Source: a virus
Length of the DNA: 21,213 nt
IMG/VR virus record: IMGVR_UViG_3300047378_000702
Span: 1-21,213 of that record
Reading direction: 5' to 3' (one strand)
Within the stretch, counting starts at the first letter, position 1; every line of letters starts with the position of its first letter. This document shows, piece after piece, positions 1 to 9,163 of the stretch. A program made the translations under genes and the position numbers. Under the pieces are notes generated by a model. It was not told the DNA's origin and ran no database searches. It saw only the letters and a program-made list of their open reading frames with translations.

Positions 1-3000
1 ACCCTTTAGCAAGAAAAGGTGTTGGTGCTATGATGGGTGTGAGACAAAGAGCCACAAAAGAAGCGGTAAAAACCTTAGCATCTTCAGGAAGTAGACAAGC
101 AGCAATAAAAGCAGGTACCAAAGCATATCTAAAAGAAGTTGGATCTGAGGAAATAGAGGAACTTGTACAAGGAGGATTTGAAAATTACCAAAAATATAAG
201 TATGATCAAAACTCTCCCAATCCAGTATATGGTGTAGATAAGTTTATGTCTAAAGAAGAGTTTACTAACACTCTTATTTTAACTGCTACAGCAACTACTT
301 TAATGGCATCTCCAAACTTGGGAGTATCTTCGTCTCAACTTGAGAAGGAAGCCTGGACTACAGCAGGACTAGACTATGCAAACTTTGAAAAATCAGTACA
401 AAAAGAATTAAATAAAAAGAACCCTAAGTTCACTGAGGAAACTGCCCAGGGTATGTTAGAAAAGGCTAAAGTATATGAAACTATAGTAAAGCCATTAAAA
501 GACTCAGGGGTTAAAATAAATGAGATTACCGAGTTGGCTGATGTTGTTTATAATTCTATGAATGCACCTACACAACCTGATGCAGAAACGTCTGCGGAAC
601 CAACTGTAGAGGAAAAGAAAGCAGAAATCAAAAATGGTATACCTAAACAAGGTGCTATTGTCGATGGAGGTAAAGTTGTATCTGTAATAGAAAACATAGG
701 AGATAGTGCTACAGATTCTGATTTAAAGACTAAACTTGACAACATTCAGGGTAGAACTTTCAAAATGAAAAGAACTTCCCTTGAAACATTATACGAAACA
801 AACAAAGAGTTTAAAAAGTTTGTAGATGAAAACCCTGACATGGTATATGATGGCAAGAATAAAAATGCTCCTGCTGTTATTGATAATGAAGGAAATGTTT
901 TAGATGGAATGAAGCGATTGGCTGCTGCATATAACAGAGGTCAAAAAGGTATTAGAGTTTTTAACGAGCAAGAAACTACTGTTTCAAAAGAAGAAGAAAC
1001 TAGTATTGTTAATGAGATAGATAATATAATTTCTTCTAAATCAGAAAACAGCACCAATGAGTCTATGGAAGACATAGAAAAAATTGGTAATCATTTTCAA
1101 AGAGTATTTAAAGGATCAACAATAGAATTTGATCAAGAAGTATTTAATGCTGAGGCTCAAAAGAGAGGATTAGATCCTGCAAAAAACAAAGGGTTCAGAG
1201 ATAGAAATACAAATCAAATTTATATAAACCCTAAACTTGCTACGCTTGATACACCTATACATGAGTTTGCTCATATATGGGAGGATATGTTGGCTGAAGT
1301 TAATCCAGATGCTCATAAAAAAGCAATGGCTTTAATTAAAGGTACAAAGTATCATAAAGAAGCGGTTGCTAACGGTTATGGAGATAGAGCACTAAACGAG
1401 GCTTTAGTACAGGCTATTGGTGAAAAAAGTGCTAAAATATTTAAAGATCCTAAGAGACAATCACAGTTTGAAAAAGTAATTGATCAAGTTAAACAGGCAA
1501 TTAAGCAAGCATTAAACCTACCTAGTGACGCAGATTTTGATATCAAAACAAGTAGTATTGATGCTGTTATAAACTCAAGTGCAGAGAAAATAATGTCTGC
1601 CACAAGTATTGATCCTAATGCAAATAAAGAATCAATTGATGTTGACGCAATTGACGCACAGAGATATAAAAACCCTGAGCGTGAAGCAATAAAAGAATTT
1701 AATGCGTTAAAAGAAACATTAGAAAACGACCCAACACTATCACAACTTACTCCTGTGATGAAGGAAGGTAAATATCAATTCACTAAAACAAAATCAGGTA
1801 AACTAAAAGTTAAAATATCTGGTCAGTCTTATGCTTTGGTTAACGGAGTTAATGAATACTTTGAGGGAACAATTGAAGAGAAAATAGATCTGATTGGTGA
1901 TAAAATTGTAGATGAATTTGAAGCGAATAAGGATGTACCTGAAGTAGTTAAAGGTTTAGGATGGTATAAAGATTTACATTTAAATATGAGAAACCTCTTT
2001 GGAGGTAGAACTAATTTCTTTGGTAGATTGTTAGGTGCAACTTCAGGACAGACAGATGTACAGCAAAATTACAAATATGCTACTCAAGCATTAGAGGCTT
2101 ATTCAAAGGGTGCTTATGACAAGTACATAGAAGAATATAAAGAGTTTATTGATAGAGTAGAACAGTTTGAAAACGAAGAGGAATTAAATCAATTCTTCAA
2201 CGAATATAAAGGAAGAGCAGTAAACGCTTTAAAAAAACAAGGAAAAACTGCTTATAGCGAATCAAGACTTAAGCCTGATCCTAAAGATATTAACGAAACA
2301 AAAAGAAAGTTATTAAATCTATGGCCAAAGGCTAACCCTTTATATAGAACTGATAATCCTACAAAACTATACGGTATTAATAGTCCTGCTGCTGCAAAGG
2401 TGTTAGCAGGTATTTGGTTGCAACAAACTCAGCAATCAAAAACAAATAACTTTTATGAAAATGTTGTTGGTATAACAACAAATCCTACCATTGATTTATG
2501 GGCTGCTCGTACAATAAGACGAATGGTTTACGATGGTAATGTCGATAGATATAGAATTGCTGAGAGAGCCGAGCAAGGTGTAGATGAAAGAGTTTATGCT
2601 GCTGAGGCAGGAGGTTTTTCAGATTACCAATTAGCGGAAGAGGTTATTAAAAACGCTTCGGCTAAACTAGATATGGATCCTGATGATCTACAGGCATACT
2701 TATGGTTTGCAGAAAAGGATCTTTGGTTAAAGAAAGGATGGTCAAAAGGAACTGCCGCTAAGAAATCTGATTTTAGGGAAGAGGCTGCTAAAAATGATAT
2801 CACTAGATATTATTTAGGATTAAGTACAGAAAGAGATCAGTATACAGATCCTGAGTTAGAAGCAAAAGATAACTTAGAAATAATAGAAGAGGAAAGACAG
2901 TCTATTCAAAATGACTTAAGAGAGGGTGACCTGGTATCATTAAAAGTAAACGAGACACAGGGACAGTATTTAATATATCCTGAAAGAAGTTTTGATGCTG

Positions 3001-6000
3001 AGATGATTGTAAAGTCGGATCAAGATATGACTCCTGTTTTAAAGAGGGCTATTGAGTCTGCAAAGAAACATGAACAAGAATCTGTATTCTTATCAGAGGT
3101 ATTACCTATTGATGAGAGAATGGATCCTGAAACAATGGAGAGAGAATTGGCTAAACGTCCAAACGCTCGGCCTGCTGTTGAAATGCAATTTAGAACTCCA
3201 ATGAGTTTTGAAGAAGCATCTACTTTCGCTAGAGAAAATTTAGACAAAGAAGGTGTTCAGTTAGGGCCAATAAAAACAGATATTTCTGGTTATACTTTTA
3301 TAACTAATGAAGCAGGAAATAAAGTATTAGGTGTTAAGTATCAGTTTGTTCCAGAGTTTGTTTTTGAAAACGAAGAGGATATTACAGATGATAATGTAAG
3401 GCAAGCAGTTAGTGACTGGAGTAATAATGCACATGAAACTAAATTAAATTTAGAGAATAACGAAAATGTTTTGTACTTTTACAACCATTATGTAGATACA
3501 TTCGTTGCTCACAATAATCAATACAACGGAATCTTAAATAATATAGAAAATGGATCAAAAGACATATTTAAAGGAACTAGCAAAACACGCACAAAGGAAT
3601 ACTTCCAATCAAAGGCCACAAGAGTCGAACCCCAACAAGGAAGTCCAAGTGTCGATGCACAAAGACAACAAGATGAAGGGGATAGATCCCGCTTCTCTGG
3701 AACTGTATCGCCAAATGATGGCGGATCGATTTCAGCAGTCGAACACAGAAGAATAGATCAGGCAAAACTACCTGATCAACTTACACAATTACTTACTACA
3801 TTGAGTGGACAAGGCATGGTGCCTTCTAAACTTATTCCCGCAATTAAGATTTATTCTCAAAGAGTAGATGGTAAAGAACTATCTACTGAACAAGCGAGAA
3901 TGCTGCTTAATAAATTCATGGGGTCTGAAGGTTTTAGACAAAGAGGATTTGAAACAGGATCTATTGAAAATGCTAAGGACAGCGATGAAGGAAAGCAGGA
4001 AGTATATGATTGGGTAAACGAAAATCCCAACTATTACGAAACCATGGATATGAAACAAACCATGGAACTAGTATTAGAGGACATAAATTCTAGAGGTGGT
4101 TTTGAAAACGAACAAGTAATAAAAGATTTACTAGGTAGTAATACCACCGTTAAAGAGTTAGCAAGAGTACAGTTAGCACGTCAAGCAGCATTACATCATT
4201 ACGGATTAAAAGTCAGTAAACTTAGATCGGAGGGTGCCTCAGGTGCGGAGATAGATTCTGTAATTGATACAATGGCTAAAATAGAACGTGTTTTAGCAAA
4301 AGACGCTACAGAAGCAGGACAAGCATCTGCCGCATTAAGATCTTGGACAGCACAAACAGCCGCTACATTAATTGACAGGACTGAACGTGCCATGGAGAAG
4401 TTCAACGAGGACATGGACAATAAAAGTAAGTTTGGTCATTTTATTCATAGGCTTTTTGGAGGTAAACAAAAATTAGAAAGCACAACACTATCAGAAGAAC
4501 AGCGTTCAAAAATTGAAGAGTTACACTCTATAATTAAAGACGCTCCTTCTAACAGTGAACTTGCTAATGTTGCTATGAGATCTATGTATAAATATATGGA
4601 TTCAGTATTACCTTCTTACACATGGCAAGACACCTTCTTTGGTTTGCAATACGCAGCACTTTTATCAGGTGCGTCTACGCAAGTATTAAATGTGACATCA
4701 GGTAGTGCAAACATTGTTTTGCAACCGTTAATGGAAATGTCTAGAATAGATAAAATCTTTACAGGTGGTTACTTTGATTTCATAAGAAAGATTGGTTCTG
4801 GCACAAACAAAAAAGGTATGCAGCAAGGCTATAATATGGCTATGGATATCTGGAAAAATGGAGCCAGAGTAGATAAATACCAGAACTCTGAAAGCACACC
4901 AGATGGTGGTCAGTACAATGTTTTAGAAACTACAGAATTTAAAGGTGGTAAAGCAAACCCTTACAATTACTATAAGTATGTAGGTAGAATGTTAAATGCT
5001 ACTGATAGATTTATAAGTAAAGTTGGATATGAAGGTAGATATTATAATTATCTGATAGATCAATTAAGAAAAGATGGTGTTCCTAAAAGTCAATTAAGAA
5101 AGAGAGCATCAGAGTTATACTTAGCAACTGAAGTTAGTAGAACCGCACAAAAGGAAATGGAAACCTTAATGAACAGAATGCGTGAGGCTGATCCTAATAC
5201 TGATTTTAGTAATATAGAAGTTGTTAGAGCAAGAGAATTAATGCACGAAGCACTTGCTTTAAAATACAGTGAGGACTTTGTTGACAAATCAGATGCTGAA
5301 CTTGAGGTGATGAAGGAAAAAGATGGTTTCGATGGAACCATTGAAGAGTTTAAAGAATACATGAAGGCCATGAAAGAGGCTGAAATAAACGGTATTGCTA
5401 CAGACGCTAACTTGGCTAGTAATGCACAGGTGTTTATAGACAATAGACCAGGTGGTTTTGCTCAACCTATTGCTTGGGTCGCTGATAAAATTAGACAAGC
5501 ATCCAATTCACAAAGTATAGGGTTTGGTGGTAAACTTGCCCTGAAATCATTTGTACCTTTTACAAGTATTATTGGTTCAATTGGTGAATATATGATCGAT
5601 GTTACACCTGGTATAGGTTTAGCAAGAGCATACATTGCTAAGGATGGTTTGGGTGAAAAAGGATCTAGAATGAGAGACGAACAAATGTCTAGAGCATACT
5701 TTGGTACAATGTCGTTTTTAGGTCTAGCAGCACTTGCGGCTAAGGCATATGAAGATGATGATGAGGAACCGTTTTTTGAAGTAAGTGGTGGAGGTTACAA
5801 CAACTCTAACATGTACACTAGAAACGATATGAAGAATGCTTCACTACCTCCATATTCTTTTAGAGTTGGTGGTGTAGTTATGGATTATAGAAACATAGTT
5901 CCTTTAGCAATTCCAATGGCCATTATAGGTAATTATATGGAAACTCACAAGATGACAGGAGGAAAAGGAGAAGTGTTTGATGATATGATGTCTAGATTAA

Positions 6001-6740
6001 CTATTGCTTATGCAAATTCAGCAAACTTAATTATGGATTCATCTGTACTTACATCTGTGAAAGAATTAACTGAGGCCATATTTGGTCAAGTAGATGGTAG
6101 AGGATCTCAATACGATCCTAATACGGTTAGTGATTCTAGTTTAAATAAAACATTACAGCGTATAGGTAAAACATCTATTAGATCTGTAGGAGGTACTATA
6201 ATGAGACCATTACCACAAAACCTAAATTTATTTAGACAGGTGACTAAAATATTTGATGCTAATTCATATAGTGCAGGAGATGCTAAAAACGCATTGTTAT
6301 ACGCAGCAGGACTTAGTCAAATAGCAGGTCAACCAAAAGTCGATGTGTTTGGTGAACAGGCTAAAAGTTTTCCTGGTGAAACAGTAATTCCTTATACTCA
6401 TTGGTTAGGTTTAAGAGGCTCTGATGCTAGATGGCAGTTTTTAGATAAGTATAACGCTTATCCTGGTAAAATTCAAAATAGACCTATGAAAATAGGAAGA
6501 GACATGAGACCTCTTACAGATGAAGAACTGTATCAACATCAGGTTACTACTGGTCAAGAGTTTAATAAACTCATTATTAAATACATGAAAGGAAGAGGTA
6601 AACTTGAAGATAAAATACTTACTTATTCAGGTAGATCTCAAAGCATGCACAAGACGAACATATCTAAAATGTGGTCTGCTGCTCAGGCTAAATCTAAATT
6701 GAAAAATAAAAAATCCTGGAGAAATACAGTAATAGATTAA
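1..6740 (+). CDS. Giant multidomain (polyvalent-type) virion protein, 5' end missing
   Basis: The frame is open to the left edge (codons for PLARKGVGA precede the first in-window Met at 30), so this is the C-terminal part of a still larger protein; at least 2236 residues are present. Counting from the Met at 30, residues about 240-310 resemble a ParB-like fold (VLDGMKRLAAAYNRG near 290). Residue 411 starts a zinc-metallopeptidase motif, HEFAHIWED, with a downstream NEAL glutamate near 457 as a possible third ligand. From about residue 1540, LLSGASTQVLNVTSG resembles a segment common in large phage internal or ejection proteins. A hydrophobic stretch (FLGLAALAAKAY) lies near 1900. A polar, Gln/Ser/Pro-rich linker lies at about 3560-3770. 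Combining enzymatic domains in one huge chain is typical of polyvalent proteins injected with phage DNA. Amidase and holin genes follow, fitting a late-gene position. The virion role is inference; the metallopeptidase motif is seen directly. Confidence 0.85.
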   Translation, partial: PLARKGVGAMMGVRQRATKEAVKTLASSGSRQAAIKAGTKAYLKEVGSEEIEELVQGGFENYQKYKYDQNSPNPVYGVDKFMSKEEFTNTLILTATATTLMASPNLGVSSSQLEKEAWTTAGLDYANFEKSVQKELNKKNPKFTEETAQGMLEKAKVYETIVKPLKDSGVKINEITELADVVYNSMNAPTQPDAETSAEPTVEEKKAEIKNGIPKQGAIVDGGKVVSVIENIGDSATDSDLKTKLDNIQGRTFKMKRTSLETLYETNKEFKKFVDENPDMVYDGKNKNAPAVIDNEGNVLDGMKRLAAAYNRGQKGIRVFNEQETTVSKEEETSIVNEIDNIISSKSENSTNESMEDIEKIGNHFQRVFKGSTIEFDQEVFNAEAQKRGLDPAKNKGFRDRNTNQIYINPKLATLDTPIHEFAHIWEDMLAEVNPDAHKKAMALIKGTKYHKEAVANGYGDRALNEALVQAIGEKSAKIFKDPKRQSQFEKVIDQVKQAIKQALNLPSDADFDIKTSSIDAVINSSAEKIMSATSIDPNANKESIDVDAIDAQRYKNPEREAIKEFNALKETLENDPTLSQLTPVMKEGKYQFTKTKSGKLKVKISGQSYALVNGVNEYFEGTIEEKIDLIGDKIVDEFEANKDVPEVVKGLGWYKDLHLNMRNLFGGRTNFFGRLLGATSGQTDVQQNYKYATQALEAYSKGAYDKYIEEYKEFIDRVEQFENEEELNQFFNEYKGRAVNALKKQGKTAYSESRLKPDPKDINETKRKLLNLWPKANPLYRTDNPTKLYGINSPAAAKVLAGIWLQQTQQSKTNNFYENVVGITTNPTIDLWAARTIRRMVYDGNVDRYRIAERAEQGVDERVYAAEAGGFSDYQLAEEVIKNASAKLDMDPDDLQAYLWFAEKDLWLKKGWSKGTAAKKSDFREEAAKNDITRYYLGLSTERDQYTDPELEAKDNLEIIEEERQSIQNDLREGDLVSLKVNETQGQYLIYPERSFDAEMIVKSDQDMTPVLKRAIESAKKHEQESVFLSEVLPIDERMDPETMERELAKRPNARPAVEMQFRTPMSFEEASTFARENLDKEGVQLGPIKTDISGYTFITNEAGNKVLGVKYQFVPEFVFENEEDITDDNVRQAVSDWSNNAHETKLNLENNENVLYFYNHYVDTFVAHNNQYNGILNNIENGSKDIFKGTSKTRTKEYFQSKATRVEPQQGSPSVDAQRQQDEGDRSRFSGTVSPNDGGSISAVEHRRIDQAKLPDQLTQLLTTLSGQGMVPSKLIPAIKIYSQRVDGKELSTEQARMLLNKFMGSEGFRQRGFETGSIENAKDSDEGKQEVYDWVNENPNYYETMDMKQTMELVLEDINSRGGFENEQVIKDLLGSNTTVKELARVQLARQAALHHYGLKVSKLRSEGASGAEIDSVIDTMAKIERVLAKDATEAGQASAALRSWTAQTAATLIDRTERAMEKFNEDMDNKSKFGHFIHRLFGGKQKLESTTLSEEQRSKIEELHSIIKDAPSNSELANVAMRSMYKYMDSVLPSYTWQDTFFGLQYAALLSGASTQVLNVTSGSANIVLQPLMEMSRIDKIFTGGYFDFIRKIGSGTNKKGMQQGYNMAMDIWKNGARVDKYQNSESTPDGGQYNVLETTEFKGGKANPYNYYKYVGRMLNATDRFISKVGYEGRYYNYLIDQLRKDGVPKSQLRKRASELYLATEVSRTAQKEMETLMNRMREADPNTDFSNIEVVRARELMHEALALKYSEDFVDKSDAELEVMKEKDGFDGTIEEFKEYMKAMKEAEINGIATDANLASNAQVFIDNRPGGFAQPIAWVADKIRQASNSQSIGFGGKLALKSFVPFTSIIGSIGEYMIDVTPGIGLARAYIAKDGLGEKGSRMRDEQMSRAYFGTMSFLGLAALAAKAYEDDDEEPFFEVSGGGYNNSNMYTRNDMKNASLPPYSFRVGGVVMDYRNIVPLAIPMAIIGNYMETHKMTGGKGEVFDDMMSRLTIAYANSANLIMDSSVLTSVKELTEAIFGQVDGRGSQYDPNTVSDSSLNKTLQRIGKTSIRSVGGTIMRPLPQNLNLFRQVTKIFDANSYSAGDAKNALLYAAGLSQIAGQPKVDVFGEQAKSFPGETVIPYTHWLGLRGSDARWQFLDKYNAYPGKIQNRPMKIGRDMRPLTDEELYQHQVTTGQEFNKLIIKYMKGRGKLEDKILTYSGRSQSMHKTNISKMWSAAQAKSKLKNKKSWRNTVID

Positions 6741-6742
6741 TT

Positions 6743-7168
6743 ATGAGAGACATAAACAAGATTATTGTTCATTGTACCGCTACACCTGAATTTAGAAAGG
6801 TTTCGGTTGAAGAAATAGATCGATGGCATAAAGATAGAGGATGGTCACAAATCGGTTATCATTATGTCGTGCAGTTAGATGGCACTATAAATCAGGGGCG
6901 ACCTATCACTATCACAGGTGCTCATGTAAAGGGACATAATAAAGGTTCTATAGGAATAACATATGTCGGAGGTTGTGATTCAGAAATGAATCCTTGCGAC
7001 ACAAGAACGGATGAACAAATAGACAGCCTTGAGTATCTTATTGGTTATCTTTGTGCCAGTTATCCAGGTGCTGAGGTATATGGTCATAGAGATTTCTCTT
7101 CTAAGGCCTGCCCTAGTTTCGATGCTAAGTCTGAGTACGAATCAATACAGAAAAAATATGTTCGATAA
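6743..7168 (+). CDS. N-acetylmuramoyl-L-alanine amidase (T7 lysozyme-type endolysin)
   Basis: A 141-residue Amidase_2 protein expected to cut the amide bond between N-acetylmuramic acid and L-alanine in peptidoglycan and so release progeny. Zinc ligands His10 (IIVHCTAT), His115 (YGHRDF) and Cys123 (KACPSFD), plus Tyr39 and Lys121, match T7 lysozyme His17, His122, Cys130, Tyr46 and Lys128 with a constant offset of seven residues. The domain is therefore essentially complete and presumably active. No signal peptide is visible, so export should depend on the holin encoded downstream at 7720-8187. The start lies two bases after the stop of the giant gene, which indicates co-transcription in the late operon. 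T7 lysozyme also inhibits its phage RNA polymerase, but no such polymerase is visible here. Confidence 0.93.
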   Translation: MRDINKIIVHCTATPEFRKVSVEEIDRWHKDRGWSQIGYHYVVQLDGTINQGRPITITGAHVKGHNKGSIGITYVGGCDSEMNPCDTRTDEQIDSLEYLIGYLCASYPGAEVYGHRDFSSKACPSFDAKSEYESIQKKYVR

Positions 7169-7325
7169 TTTAGGTTACGAAGTTGCAATATCAGAAAGAT
7201 TTAGAATAGGCCCTCTTTTAGGATGGGCATTCTATACTCCTGATGAACAAGACGATTGTTATGAGTTAAATATTTATTTAATATTTATAATGTTACACAT
7301 TAAATGGTGGGAAGGCAATGAGTGA
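7158..7325 (+). CDS. Small hypothetical protein of the lysis cassette (55 aa)
   Basis: A 55-residue protein beginning MFDNLGYEV. The frame is open further upstream (to 7029), but that extension lies wholly inside the amidase gene. The ATG at 7158 overlaps the amidase end by 11 nt and is the sensible start. It contains aromatic and hydrophobic segments (GPLLGWAFY, NIYLIFIMLHIKWW), so it may associate with the membrane. The end overlaps the next start (7318) by 8 nt, so the cassette looks translationally coupled. I do not recognise the family. Confidence 0.6.
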   Translation: MFDNLGYEVAISERFRIGPLLGWAFYTPDEQDDCYELNIYLIFIMLHIKWWEGNE

Positions 7326-7458
7326 TACAAGCAGTAATAGTGGGCCACAATTAAATGCCTTACGCAGTAATTATAATAAATTAGTTTCTAAAAAACTTTA
7401 CTTATCTAAAAGTAAAAAAGTACAATGGGAATCTAAAAGAAGATTTGGCAATATATAA
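7318..7458 (+). CDS. Small basic hypothetical protein (46 aa)
   Basis: A 46-residue ORF starting MSDTSSNSGP, with a Lys-rich second half (KKLYLSKSKKVQW). The ATG lies inside the last codons of the preceding gene and the stop is four bases before the next start, filling the gap between its neighbours exactly. Its compact fit in the late operon is the main evidence that it is real. No family recognised; DNA or membrane-surface binding is only a guess from charge. Confidence 0.5.
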   Translation: MSDTSSNSGPQLNALRSNYNKLVSKKLYLSKSKKVQWESKRRFGNI

Positions 7459-7462
7459 TCTA

Positions 7463-7714
7463 ATGTCTAGGGAGGATGTAAACATAAATAAGTTTTTAGC
7501 AAACAATTGGTCAATTGTGGTTGGTCTGTTGGCTGCTATATTTACAGCAGGAACTATATTCGCCCAGTTTACTGCCTTAAAATTAGAGTTAACAACTATA
7601 CATGAAAGGTTAGATAAAAAGATAAAGGTTATAAACGAACTAGAAGACAGAATAGTAGGCATAGAGAAAGAACTACAATACGAAAAAGGATATCTAGAAG
7701 GTAAAGAAAAGTAA
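7463..7714 (+). CDS. Membrane-anchored coiled-coil protein, possible spanin or holin accessory
   Basis: An 83-residue protein with a short N-terminus, one hydrophobic segment at about residues 15-36 (IVVGLLAAIFTAGTIFAQF) and a C-terminal coiled coil rich in Leu, Ile, Glu and Lys. A TTG at 7445 would extend it by six codons but overlaps the previous gene; the ATG at 7463 is preferred. One transmembrane helix followed by a long coiled coil is the usual build of inner-membrane spanins and XhlA-like lysis accessories. It sits between amidase and holin genes. The function is inferred from architecture and context only. Confidence 0.7.
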   Translation: MSREDVNINKFLANNWSIVVGLLAAIFTAGTIFAQFTALKLELTTIHERLDKKIKVINELEDRIVGIEKELQYEKGYLEGKEK

Positions 7715-7719
7715 ATATT

Positions 7720-8187
7720 ATGAGTGATAAAAAACCAAAAAAGAAATTTAAAGAAACTAAAGTTGGTAAGTTTCTATTAGGTAGTGGTTCTAAAATCGTA
7801 GATGTTGTTGGTGATATGTTACCTGATTCTGGTGTATTAGGAATTGTAAAAAATCTTATAGAAAAAGAAGATCCTAAAATACTACCTCCAGAAGATAAAG
7901 AAAAGGCTCTAAAACTTTTAGAACTAGATCAAATTGAATTACAGGAGATTAGTAAGCGTTGGGCTTCAGACATGAAATCAGACTCATGGCTTTCAAAAAA
8001 TACGAGGCCACTAACATTAATATATTTAACTGTAGTAACGTCTCTTTACATTACATTAGATGCATTAGATATAGCGTTTGATATTGATGAAAGTTGGGTA
8101 GAACTTTTAAAAACCCTTCTAGTTACAATCTATGTTGCATATTTCGGATCTCGTGGATTTGAAAAGTATTCATCAATAAAAAAATAG
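7720..8187 (+). CDS. Phage holin, 3TM / GTA-type
   Basis: A 155-residue protein with a Lys-rich N-terminus, an amphipathic middle, then the stretch DSWLSKNTRPLTLIYL, which resembles the holin-of-3TMs family (gene-transfer-agent and phage holins). Hydrophobic segments follow at about residues 96-112 (LTLIYLTVVTSLYITL) and 129-143 (LLKTLLVTIYVAYFG). Holins permeabilise the inner membrane at a set time so that the endolysin reaches the wall. It is the last plus-strand gene, and its stop overlaps the hairpin separating it from the convergent minus-strand genes. The family assignment is from motif memory. Confidence 0.8.
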   Translation: MSDKKPKKKFKETKVGKFLLGSGSKIVDVVGDMLPDSGVLGIVKNLIEKEDPKILPPEDKEKALKLLELDQIELQEISKRWASDMKSDSWLSKNTRPLTLIYLTVVTSLYITLDALDIAFDIDESWVELLKTLLVTIYVAYFGSRGFEKYSSIKK

Positions 8188-8214
8188 TTAGGAGACCTAA
8201 ATCCCCCAACTATT
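8176..8214 (-). terminator. Intrinsic terminator between convergent operons
   Basis: On the minus strand a 7-bp stem (AATAGTT / AACTATT), with possible further G-C pairs inside, is followed by a T-rich tract (the complement of the A-run at 8176-8182). It covers the stop of the last minus-strand gene (8197-8199) and the stop of the holin gene. The U-tract favours termination of minus-strand transcription. On the plus strand the same hairpin lacks a clean U-run but may still slow polymerase. Confidence 0.65.
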
Positions 8215-8541
8215 ATTTGTAAACCATCCTGAGTGATCTCTAAAGGGTCTGTTCCTATTTTTCATCTCCTCATTTGGTTGCTCCCTATCTTTTAATGCAA
8301 TTAGCAATAATATCAAGTAACCTGTTAGATCTTTGACAGTATCTTCGGTTTTATCGTAAATACCTTTTTGCTTTATTCTAGATAGTTTATCATCTATTCT
8401 AGCACACAAAGAAACCACAGGATCTCCGTCTCCAAAAACATCTATAGGATTAGTAGCACTATCCCCATAGTCTGCATTTTTAGAGATAAGAAGGCCGATG
8501 ATTTCGGCACCGACCCTCTCGATTTTCTCTCTAGTATCCAT
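8197..8541 (-). CDS. DUF1599 / Nmad1-like protein
   Basis: A 114-residue, mostly helical protein. The segment KNADYGDSATNP, followed by RIDDKLSRIKQKG and DTVKDLTGYLILLLIAL, fits the DUF1599 (nucleotide modification associated domain 1) pattern, whose members occur widely in phages next to nucleotide metabolism or DNA modification genes. The acidic helices recall all-alpha NTP pyrophosphatases, but catalysis is not proven for this family. Its start overlaps the stop of the SSB-like gene by one base (TAATG). It is the last gene of the minus-strand replication operon, directly before the terminator. Confidence 0.65.
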   Translation of the reverse strand: MDTREKIERVGAEIIGLLISKNADYGDSATNPIDVFGDGDPVVSLCARIDDKLSRIKQKGIYDKTEDTVKDLTGYLILLLIALKDREQPNEEMKNRNRPFRDHSGWFTNNSWGI

Positions 8542-8909
8542 TAAAATGGTAGTCCATCTTTGTTGACAGCAGCCTCCACTTGGTTAGCATGAGTGTTGTT
8601 GCTGTTTGGAATATTACCATCTGCATAAGTAATTTTCCATGCATTAGCATTTGCTGTTCTAAGGTTGTTGTCTCTATCTCTATAACTTCTTAAGTTAATA
8701 GAAACCTTTACCTCATCACCAGGCTTGTAAGCACTAAATAAATTTGCTTTAGCACCGATTGCTTCTACAGGATAATCAACAGGGTACTGTGTGTCCCCTC
8801 CTAATTCAACTGTTAATACTCTTTTTTCAATCTCTCCTTTTTGAGTTTGAATGGTTTGTGCATCAGAGATTTCTTTGATGCGTCCTTGTAATTCTACTGA
8901 ATTTGACAT
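8541..8909 (-). CDS. DUF3127-like OB-fold ssDNA-binding protein
   Basis: A 122-residue protein with a beta-rich N-terminal domain (ELQGRIKEISDAQ, KRVLTVELGG, DEVKVSINLRSY) resembling DUF3127, a Bacteroidetes and phage family with an OB-type fold. The C-terminus ends in KDGLPF, an acidic-hydrophobic tip like the one bacterial SSB uses to recruit partner proteins. The expected role is to coat single-stranded DNA during phage replication and recombination. The neighbours (Hjc-like nuclease, primase-helicase, exonuclease) agree. Its end overlaps the next start by one base. Confidence 0.75.
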   Translation of the reverse strand: MSNSVELQGRIKEISDAQTIQTQKGEIEKRVLTVELGGDTQYPVDYPVEAIGAKANLFSAYKPGDEVKVSINLRSYRDRDNNLRTANANAWKITYADGNIPNSNNTHANQVEAAVNKDGLPF

Positions 8910-8926
8910 AATAAATAATTAAAGTG

Positions 8927-9163
8927 TTATATATATTCAGAGGTGTCTAAACCTCTCGCCTGAAGATATTCCAGGACTTCACAGACAATGTTATTTACAT
9001 CATCTATTTTCGTTGCAAGAGTTTCATCTAACTCTCTTAATTTTTTTATTTCCTCCTTTGTATTGTCTATTGAAACAATGTTTACATGATCCTCATTATG
9101 CTCTTTGAGTAACCTGTCAACTGTGGGTATTCTAATCTTATACTTTACTGGCATCTCTTCCAT
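8927..9163 (-). CDS. Small coiled-coil hypothetical protein (78 aa)
   Basis: A 78-residue charged protein. Residues about 34-66 (KEEIKKLRELDETLATKIDDV) are predicted helical and likely coiled coil. The start directly abuts the stop of the Hjc-like nuclease gene, so it is co-translated with the replication set. A second Met at residue 4 (MPVKYKIRI) is an alternative start. I do not recognise the family. Confidence 0.65.
   Translation of the reverse strand: MEEMPVKYKIRIPTVDRLLKEHNEDHVNIVSIDNTKEEIKKLRELDETLATKIDDVNNIVCEVLEYLQARGLDTSEYI

Noticed and set aside
2665-2690. Further CTGATGA-containing hammerhead on the plus strand
   Set aside because: CCTGATGATC here encodes Pro-Asp-Asp in the giant gene, with no GAAA or paired stems; the same applies to CTGATGA near 7241.
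5090-5498. Minus-strand ORFs opposite the giant gene (also 548-745, 3020-3247, 4199-4420)
   Set aside because: Shadow frames with low-complexity Ser/Leu composition, no leaders and no conserved features.
7029-7157. Upstream extension of the 55-residue lysis-cassette gene
   Set aside because: It lies fully within the conserved catalytic C-terminus of the amidase in another frame.
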